From NCBI GenBank assembly GCA_905201895.1, contig CAJKPX010000067.1:1-12166 (forward strand): a stretch of 12,166 nucleotides of DNA, written 5' to 3'. Both the position numbers and the translations under genes were made by a program. The stretch comes from an uncultured Eubacteriales bacterium. Its GTDB lineage: Bacteria > Bacillota > Clostridia > Oscillospirales > CAG-272. The notes under the pieces are model-generated. The model was not told the DNA's origin. It worked only from the letters and a program-made list of their open reading frames with translations, and made no database searches. Positions 1-5,099 of the stretch are shown piece after piece; within the stretch, counting starts at the first letter, position 1, and every line of letters begins with the position of its first letter.

Positions 1-1032
1 GCTGTCCACCGTGATGGTGCCGCCGAGCATGGTGGCGGCACGGTGTGCCATCGTCAGTCCGATGCCGTAGCCGTGGCGGTGGTGGGAGGGGTCTCCCTGA
101 TAGAATTTCTCAAAGACGTGCTCCCGAACCTCGTCGGTCATGCCGATGCCGGTGTCGCGAACGGTCACTGTCACGCCCGAATCAGAGGCGGTGAGCGTAA
201 CGTAGACCGCTCCGCCCTCGGGGGTGAATTTGATTGCGTTTCCGAGCAGATTGTTCCATACGTGAGCGAGGATCGCCTCGCTGGAGTGGTAGCGCACCTC
301 GTCGAGCTCTGGGATGATCTCAATGTTTTTCTTCATCCATTCCGCCTCGAGCAGCAAAATGCTTTGGCGCAACTGCTCGTCCAGATAAAAGTCGCGCTTG
401 TCGGTCACGATTTGTTGGTTTTCGAGCTTGGAAAGCTCAAGCACGTTGATCGAGAGCTTGGCAAGGCGGTCTGCCTCCTCGGCGATGATCTTGGCGTATT
501 CGCTGCGCTGCTCCTCGCTCAAGTCTCCATACTGCAGCTCCTTTGCAAAGCCGCGGATCGACACGATCGGGGTTTTGAATTCATGTGAAAAATTGTTGAT
601 GAAATCGTTGCGAAAGAGCTCAATGCCGTCGAGATCGCGCACCATGTCGTTGAAGCTGTCGATGAGCTGACCCATCTCGGAGATCGAATTATTTTTCGAT
701 TCTACCTGCACCTTGAAGTTGCCTTTTTTAACCTCTTTGGTAGCGGCGATCAGTTGTTTGAGCGGTCGCAGGTAGTATTTTCCGAGAAAGCCTGCCATCA
801 CCGCGCCGATCAGCGAGCAGATGCCGAGCAGGGTGGCAACCAGGAAAAAGGGATTGACCATGATGGCAACCACAAGCGGCGTGCGGCGAAAGAGCGTGAG
901 TGCCAGAATGCAGATTGCAGCGGTCATCATGCCCGCGCTCATGATCACGCTGAACACAAAGAGCGTCAGCCGCCAACGCAGGGTTTGCGTCAGCTTGAGC
1001 ATTTCGGTGTTGTCGGAGCTTCTGTGCTTCAT
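1..1032 (-). CDS. Sensor histidine kinase, membrane-bound, C-terminus cut off by window edge
   Basis: Sensor of a two-component system; it autophosphorylates on His and passes the phosphate to the regulator encoded just upstream. I translated 344 residues before the left edge. Two hydrophobic helices lie at about 22-48 and 54-82, separated by only a few residues (RRTP), so there is almost no extracellular sensor domain. A HAMP-like linker follows (about 83-137, ending near SFNDMVRDLDG), then the HisKA box NNFSHEFKTP with phospho-acceptor His150. The ATPase domain shows the N box HVWNNLLGNAIKF (257-269), the G1 box DTGIGM (293-298), an F box EKFYQGD and the G2 box GYGIGL (321-326). Only the last part of the ATPase domain is missing. 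The ATG overlaps the TGA of the regulator gene as ATGA, which argues for translational coupling. The stimulus cannot be read from the sequence. Family assignment is certain; the signal is unknown. Confidence 0.95.
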   Translation of the reverse strand, partial: MKHRSSDNTEMLKLTQTLRWRLTLFVFSVIMSAGMMTAAICILALTLFRRTPLVVAIMVNPFFLVATLLGICSLIGAVMAGFLGKYYLRPLKQLIAATKEVKKGNFKVQVESKNNSISEMGQLIDSFNDMVRDLDGIELFRNDFINNFSHEFKTPIVSIRGFAKELQYGDLSEEQRSEYAKIIAEEADRLAKLSINVLELSKLENQQIVTDKRDFYLDEQLRQSILLLEAEWMKKNIEIIPELDEVRYHSSEAILAHVWNNLLGNAIKFTPEGGAVYVTLTASDSGVTVTVRDTGIGMTDEVREHVFEKFYQGDPSHHRHGYGIGLTMAHRAATMLGGTITVDS

Positions 1033-1703
1033 TTGAGTGTGACCGCCTTGTAGCCCAGCCCGCGCACCGTCACGATTTCAAAGTCGGTATTGCCGCGGAA
1101 GCGCTCGCGCACACGGCTCACGTGCACGTCAACCGTTCGCTCGTCGCTCTCGCTATCCATATCCCAGATCTCGTCCATGAGCTGACGGCGCGTGTAGATC
1201 TTGTTGGGGTAGGAGAGCAGCTTGAACAGCAGCAGAAATTCCTTTTGCGGCAGCTCCATCATGCCATCAGGCGTCTTTACCGCAAAGGAATCGTAGAGCA
1301 GGGTGGTTTTGCCAACCGTGAGCTTTCGCTCTCCCGCAATCTGCGAGCGGCGCAGGAGCGCGGCGATGCGCAAAATCATCTCCTCCTCGTCCACGGGCTT
1401 GACCATATAATCGTCGGCTCCGATGATAAAGCCGCGCTTTTTATCATCCTGCGTCTCTCTGGCGGTCACCATCAGAATCGGGATGTTGCAGCCTGCAGAG
1501 CGCAGGGTGTGGGTGAATTCGTAGCCGTCCATGCGCGGCATCATCACGTCGAGAATAATCAGATCAACGTGCTTACTGTCCATGATCTCAAGCGCCTCCG
1601 CACCGTCGCAGGCGGTGATCGGCTCGTAGCCGTATCTCGTGAGAACGGTCGCCATCAGGCGTCGAACGTTTTTATCGTCCTCCACAACCAAAATCTGAAA
1701 CAT
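1029..1703 (-). CDS. OmpR/PhoB-family response regulator
   Basis: DNA-binding regulator of the two-component pair, 224 aa, a normal length for the family. The receiver domain (about 2-115) has the acidic pocket EDD at 8-10, phospho-acceptor Asp52 in LDVMMPRMDG, Thr80 in MVTARE and Lys102 in MVKPVD. The C-terminal winged helix (about 127-222) shows the typical ELPQKEFLLLF and DERTVDVHVSRVRERF segments and the ending VRGLGYKA. The start is ATG at 1703, preceded by AGAGAGG about 8 nt upstream. It is the first gene of the pair; the kinase starts inside its stop codon. An A/T-rich upstream stretch (about 1704-1800) should hold the promoter: a TATGAT and a TTGATA are present on the minus strand but about 20 nt apart, so I do not call it. 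Targets are unknown; members of this subfamily often handle cell-envelope or nutrient stress, but nothing here decides that. Confidence 0.96.
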   Translation of the reverse strand: MFQILVVEDDKNVRRLMATVLTRYGYEPITACDGAEALEIMDSKHVDLIILDVMMPRMDGYEFTHTLRSAGCNIPILMVTARETQDDKKRGFIIGADDYMVKPVDEEEMILRIAALLRRSQIAGERKLTVGKTTLLYDSFAVKTPDGMMELPQKEFLLLFKLLSYPNKIYTRRQLMDEIWDMDSESDERTVDVHVSRVRERFRGNTDFEIVTVRGLGYKAVTLK

Positions 1704-1795
1704 TGGAATTGACCTCTCTTTTTCTGTCTTTACCTACATCATACACCAAAAATATGAACCCAATATCAACAAACGCACGCATATTCCGCATTTTG

Positions 1796-1842
1796 ACAAA
1801 AATCGACCGTGGAGACGCTCACGCAAGTCTCCACGGTCGATT
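1796..1842 (-). terminator. Hairpin with 16-bp perfect stem, probable terminator of the araC-nagB transcript
   Basis: Arms 1801-1816 (AATCGACCGTGGAGAC) and 1827-1842 are exact reverse complements around a 10-nt loop. Read on the minus strand, the stem is followed by a short T run (ATTTTTGTC), as in an intrinsic terminator, and it lies about 155 nt past the nagB stop. On the plus strand there is no T run after the stem. It could also shield the two-component genes from read-through coming from nagB. Confidence 0.55.
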
Positions 1843-1953
1843 GCCGTTCGTTTCGATTTGTCAACCGTTCGCAGTGGGGGAGAGGCGTGCCGAGCATAGC
1901 CGACCTCTAAAATCGACTATTTTTGTCTCCGATCCTCTTTTTTGCGAAAATGT

Positions 1954-1982
1954 TTGACAAATGCAAAAAAATGTAGTATAAT
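1954..1982 (+). promoter_or_regulatory. Perfect consensus sigma-A promoter, antisense to nagB
   Basis: TTGACA at 1954-1959 and TATAAT at 1977-1982 with an exact 17-nt spacer. The expected transcription start is near 1989, immediately before the 3' end of nagB, which is on the other strand. No plus-strand gene follows for about 1.7 kb, so the transcript would be antisense RNA. The serC promoter in this window has the same boxes and spacing and a similar A-rich spacer, which supports this being a real promoter. Confidence 0.75.
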
Positions 1983-1996
1983 ATCTACGTATGCGT

Positions 1997-2707
1997 TTAT
2001 TCTTCGCTGTAAACCACAGTGATATCGGGGTGCAGCTGCAGGATCGACGCGGGAATCTGGGGCGTGATGGGACCGAAGAACGCCTTTTCCAGAATTTCCT
2101 TCTTTGCCTGTCCGTTTGCAATGAGCAGGATCTTCTTTGCCTGCATGATCGAAACCATACCCATCGTCACAGCCTGACGCGGAACGTCGTCGATGCTGTT
2201 AAAGAAGCGTGCATTTGCGCGGATGGTCGATTCGTGCAGATCCACCACGTGGGTGTTTTTCACAAACACGTCACCGGGCTCGTTGAAGCCGATGTGACCG
2301 TCAAGACCAATGCCGAGCAGCTGCAGGTCGATGCCGCCCATGCGTGCGATGCGCGCATCGTATTCGGTGCATTCCTTTTCGAGGTCTGCGGCACAGCCGT
2401 TGGGAACGTAGGTGTTCGCGCGGTTGATGTTGACGTGATCAAAGAGATAGTGCTGCATGAAGTAGCGGTAGCTCTGATCGTCGGTCTCGGTCAGACCCAC
2501 GTATTCGTCGAGGTTGATCGAGGTCACCTCGGAGAAGTCGATGTCGCCCTTCTTGTACCACTCGATGAGCTGGCGGTAGATGCCGATCGGCGAGGAGCCG
2601 GTTGCAAGACCGAGGATGCTGTCGGGCTTCATGATTACCTGCGCGGAGATGATGTTCGCCGCCTGGCGGCTGAGCTTTTCATAGGAATCGGTTTTGATGA
2701 ATTTCAT
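1997..2707 (-). CDS. nagB: Glucosamine-6-phosphate deaminase
   Basis: Converts glucosamine-6-phosphate to fructose-6-phosphate plus ammonia, feeding amino sugars into glycolysis in the cytoplasm. Counting from the ATG at 2707 it is 236 aa, close to the usual 240-265. The N-terminal sugar-phosphate site GLATGSSP (33-40), the NLDEYVGL motif with Asp67, and GLDGHIGFNEPG with Asp136, His138 and Glu143 match the known catalytic residues (Asp72, Asp141, His143 and Glu148 in E. coli). A perfect AGGAGG sits 6 nt before this ATG and the family's normal N-terminus begins here, so this is the start I choose. However, the frame is open upstream into the AraC-type regulator with no stop between, so a 529-residue fusion is also possible. 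A consensus promoter points into its 3' end from the other strand. Confidence 0.96.
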   Translation of the reverse strand: MKFIKTDSYEKLSRQAANIISAQVIMKPDSILGLATGSSPIGIYRQLIEWYKKGDIDFSEVTSINLDEYVGLTETDDQSYRYFMQHYLFDHVNINRANTYVPNGCAADLEKECTEYDARIARMGGIDLQLLGIGLDGHIGFNEPGDVFVKNTHVVDLHESTIRANARFFNSIDDVPRQAVTMGMVSIMQAKKILLIANGQAKKEILEKAFFGPITPQIPASILQLHPDITVVYSEE

Positions 2708-2720
2708 GGTTGTCCTCCTG
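2708..2720 (-). promoter_or_regulatory. Strong internal Shine-Dalgarno site of nagB
   Basis: On the minus strand AGGAGGACAACC immediately precedes the nagB ATG at 2707. The site lies inside the open frame that joins the regulator to NagB. It decides the NagB start and means separate NagB can be made even if the frames are truly fused. A second, similar GAGGAGGACG lies about 50 nt further upstream, in the tail codons of the regulator. Confidence 0.85.
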
Positions 2721-3586
2721 TTTTTATCAAAGAAATTTGTATTTGTCGTCGCGTCCTCCTCACGGGTGAGGCGATAGGCACCGGGAGCGGTACCCATGAC
2801 GCGGTGAAAGACCGTGCTGAAATAGTTTTGGTCGGTGTAGCCCAGCTCCGCCGCCGCTTCTCCAACGCGCTTCCCACTTTGAAGAAGAAGCACTGCGTGG
2901 CGCATCTTCATATCGGTGAAGAAGCTGACCACACCCATGCCCGCATAGCGCGTGAAGATTTTTTTGAGGCTGGATAGGCTCATGTTGGAGAGTGACGCGA
3001 TGTCCTGCGCGGTTAGCGGCTCGCGCAGATGCTCGCGCAAAAGATTCACGATCGCGGCGTAGCGCAGCGCGTTTGAGTCGGCAGACGGCGCAACGTCGGC
3101 ACCTCCGCGCCCAAGCACGCCAAGGAGCCAGAGCTCCAACCGCAGCCTCTGCTCATTGAGCAGGGAACGGTCGGTATTTTTGAGCCCGCGCTGTACCTCG
3201 GCGCAAAGACGGAGCAGGGATTGCTGCTCCTCTCCGTTCAGTTGAAACACTCTGCCCGATTGAAAGGGCATTGCGGCAGCCCAAAAGGAAAGGTTGAGCA
3301 CATGCGGCTCGGACTCATCCTCTGCGCGGATGCGGTGAAATTCCTCGGGGGGATGCAAGAGCATCTGCCCGCTGTGCAGTGTGTAGATATCCCTGCCCGC
3401 TGTGATGCCAACCGTGCCGCTGACAACGTACACGAGCTCATAAAAGGGATGTGTTTCTCCCGCAAAATCATAGTTCCTGCGAAAAAAGCGATTGAGCGAC
3501 GCATAGAATGCAACAACGTCGGGACACCGCGCCAGGGGCGTTGCACGATGATTTTGGGAGATATTCCATAAAATATCTGTTTTCAA
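2708..3586 (-). CDS. AraC/XylS-family transcriptional regulator, reading frame continues into nagB without a stop
   Basis: Probable regulator of the amino-sugar genes. The N-terminal half (about 35-115) is a cupin-like sensing domain (FYELVYVVSG, LHSGQMLLHPPEEFH). The C-terminal part (about 175-275) is the double helix-turn-helix, with LTAQDIASLSNMS, a second helix pair around AAAELGYTDQNYFSTVF, and the family's ending GTAPGAYR. After that comes a hydrophilic tail of about 19 codons, and the frame then runs straight into the NagB methionine. The start is TTG at 3586, with AGGG about 10 nt upstream; the ATG 19 nt downstream (3567) is out of frame, and no other early in-frame ATG exists. Both other frames would stop at the joint (TGATAA, or TGA overlapping the nagB ATG), so a single indel or a lost stop codon would explain the open joint. 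Inducer unknown; an amino-sugar phosphate is a reasonable guess from context. Confidence 0.9.
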
Positions 3587-3628
3587 AGAAAAAATGCCCT
3601 TTTTATCATATTTATTTGCTTTTGGATA

Positions 3629-3637
3629 TGCTATAAT
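3629..3637 (+). promoter_or_regulatory. Extended -10 promoter of nahK
   Basis: TGCTATAAT at 3629-3637 is a consensus extended -10 element; the matching -35 region (about 3609-3614, TATTTA) is poor, as is common for extended -10 promoters. It is the only good candidate before nahK and gives a leader of about 85 nt. It lies between the transcription start and -10 box of the opposing promoter, so polymerase can probably occupy only one at a time. Confidence 0.6.
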
Positions 3638-3639
3638 AT

Positions 3640-3668
3640 ATCATACCACAAAGACCGTTATTTTGCAA
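3640..3668 (-). promoter_or_regulatory. Probable promoter of the araC-nagB unit
   Basis: On the minus strand TTGCAA (3668-3663) is followed after 17 nt by TATGAT (3645-3640). Predicted transcription start is near 3633, giving a leader of about 47 nt before the TTG start. It overlaps the start region of the divergent nahK promoter. An alternative TATGAT at 3610-3605 would place the start on top of the ribosome site and is less likely. Confidence 0.6.
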
Positions 3669-3730
3669 TAGCTTTTTCAAGTTTTTTCATTTTTACTCAC
3701 ATAGATCAATCGGAAGAAAGGAAGAATACC

Positions 3731-4801
3731 ATGGCAACCGATCTCAATGAAATTCTGCGTCATTTTGCAGTAGACGTCACGACGCTGCCCTACGGAAACG
3801 GACACATCAACGATACCTATCTTGTGGAGGGCCTGCCCTGCACGATCCTGCAGCGCATCAACACCTCGATCTTCAAAAAGCCCAACGAGGTGATGGCAAA
3901 CATCGCAGCAGTGACCGCACATCTTCGCAAAAAGATCATCGCTGCAGGCGGCGACCCCGAGCGCGAGACGCTCACCCTGATCCCCACGCTGGAGGGCGAG
4001 CCCTACTATATTGCTCCCGATGGCGATTGCTACCGCATGTATCGCTTTATCCAGGGCGCAAAGTCCTTTGAGCAGGCGGAGAGCCCCGAGATGTTCGCCG
4101 CATCGGCGCATGCATTCGGAAAATTTCAGCGCATGCTCTCGGATTTCCCCGCAGATATGCTCTACGAGGTGATTCCGCATTTTCACGACACCCCCGATCG
4201 CCTGCGCCAGTTCCGCGAGGCGCTGGAGCGTGACGCGGTGGGACGCGCTGCATCGGTGAAGCCCGAGATCGACTTCGTTCTCGCACACGCCGACTGCGTG
4301 AGCCGCGTGACCGACGCGATCGCCGACGGCTCGGTTCCGCTCCGCGTGACCCACAACGATACCAAGCTCAACAACGTCATGCTCGACGAGGTGACGCACG
4401 AGGGCGTTTGCGTGATTGACCTCGACACCGTGATGCCCGGCTCGATGCTCTACGATTTCGGAGATGCGCTCCGCTTCGGTGCCTCCACGGGAGCCGAGGA
4501 TGAGACCGATCTCTCCAAGATCGAATTTGACCTGACCTATTTCGAGGCGTTCACCGAGGCATTCCTTGAGGAGCTTGGCGACACCATCACCCCCCGTGAG
4601 CGCGAGCTCTTGCCCTTCTCGGCGCTGCTTCTCACGCTTGAGTGCGGCATGCGCTTTTTGACCGACTATCTCAACGGTGATACCTATTTCCGTATTCACC
4701 GCGAGCACCACAACCTCGACCGTTGCCGCACGCAGTTCAAGCTGGTTGCCGACATGGAGACCAAGCTCGACCGTATGGCAGAGATCGTGGCGAAATACTG
4801 A
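3731..4801 (+). CDS. nahK: N-acetylhexosamine 1-kinase
   Basis: Phosphorylates GlcNAc or GalNAc at C1 with ATP. In bifidobacteria it acts after phosphorolysis of lacto-N-biose or galacto-N-biose from milk and mucin glycans. The 356-aa protein follows the Bifidobacterium longum NahK sequence, as I remember it, along its whole length: GNGHINDTYLV near the N-terminus, NTSIF, the HFHDTP segment, RVTHNDTKLNNVML with catalytic-loop Asp210 and Asn214/215, IDLDTVMPGSMLYDFGD with metal-binding Asp232, and LECGMRFLTDYL near the end. The fold is the aminoglycoside-phosphotransferase/choline-kinase type, hence frequent misnaming as a phosphotransferase or mucin desulfatase. ATG at 3731 follows AAAGGAAG. 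It is divergent from the AraC regulator and NagB, so all three probably serve amino-sugar use. No lacto-N-biose phosphorylase, uridylyltransferase or epimerase is in the window. Confidence 0.92.
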   Translation: MATDLNEILRHFAVDVTTLPYGNGHINDTYLVEGLPCTILQRINTSIFKKPNEVMANIAAVTAHLRKKIIAAGGDPERETLTLIPTLEGEPYYIAPDGDCYRMYRFIQGAKSFEQAESPEMFAASAHAFGKFQRMLSDFPADMLYEVIPHFHDTPDRLRQFREALERDAVGRAASVKPEIDFVLAHADCVSRVTDAIADGSVPLRVTHNDTKLNNVMLDEVTHEGVCVIDLDTVMPGSMLYDFGDALRFGASTGAEDETDLSKIEFDLTYFEAFTEAFLEELGDTITPRERELLPFSALLLTLECGMRFLTDYLNGDTYFRIHREHHNLDRCRTQFKLVADMETKLDRMAEIVAKY

Positions 4802-4814
4802 TTGAATAACAACT

Positions 4815-4856
4815 CACAGGGGCTGTGCCATTGGCACAGCCCCTGTGATTGTTTTG
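4815..4856 (+). terminator. Intrinsic terminator of nahK
   Basis: A 15-bp perfect GC-rich stem (4815-4829 CACAGGGGCTGTGCC, 4833-4847) with a 3-nt ATT loop, starting 14 nt after the nahK stop and followed by ATTGTTTTG. The T run is interrupted but position and stem strength fit a rho-independent terminator. Confidence 0.75.
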
Positions 4857-5040
4857 CAGAAGTTTTTGGGGATAGGAAGGGAAAGGGCACCGTTGTAGCG
4901 TTCCGTTGCTACCGACGCGGGGCACAAGTGCTTGACGTCGCGACAGATGCGGGCAGTCGAGGACGCCTGCCCCTACAAACAAAAAACATCCCCTTGACGC
5001 CTTGATACATCTTCGGGGAAGTTCTTGAAGTGGGTGGGGG
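4857..5040. other. Non-coding spacer between convergent genes
   Basis: No credible gene. It holds a purine-rich start, a GC-rich middle with GGGCAG/CTGCCC pairing (about 4950-4975) and a G-rich end leading into the palindrome at 5041-5090. Its composition differs from neighbouring intergenic regions, which are AT-rich, so it may be part of a dispersed repeat unit together with the palindrome; with only this window that cannot be shown. Confidence 0.4.
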
Positions 5041-5090
5041 TGCAGGGGGAGGGAGAAACTTCTTTCAAGAAGTTTCTCCCTCCCCCTGCA
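5041..5090. repeat. Perfect 24-bp-arm palindrome, copy 1 of a repeat family
   Basis: Arms 5041-5064 and 5067-5090 are exact reverse complements around TC. The outer part TGCAGGGGGAG and the inner TTCTTTCAAGAA are identical to the palindrome at 12112-12161, while the 7-8 bp between them differ and stay paired. It lies 10 nt past the stop of the TIR-FtsK gene and between converging genes. There is no T run after the stem on either strand (T6 precedes it on the minus strand), so it is not a standard intrinsic terminator, though such a stem could block polymerase or protect 3' ends. Confidence 0.9.
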
Positions 5091-5099
5091 TAAAAAACT

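Larger units (their letters stand above)
1704..1996. other. Intergenic region with nested inverted repeats; no gene seen
   Basis: This 293-nt spacer lies between the nagB stop and the start of the response regulator. It contains the 16-bp hairpin at 1801-1842, an outer 9-bp inverted repeat GACAAAAAT (1795-1803) / ATTTTTGTC (1919-1927), a duplicated CCGTTCG, a short AGAGG...CCTCT pairing around 1881-1909, and a consensus promoter at 1954-1982. No open frame with a ribosome site and plausible composition is present. The density of structure suggests a small RNA or a dispersed repeat unit, but I cannot show either. Confidence 0.5.

Noticed and set aside
1991..2977. A 328-codon plus-strand frame starting just after the consensus promoter
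   Set aside because: Its ATG would be at the very 5' end of the transcript with no ribosome site, and the translation is the shadow of nagB and the regulator. The promoter is kept, the protein is not.
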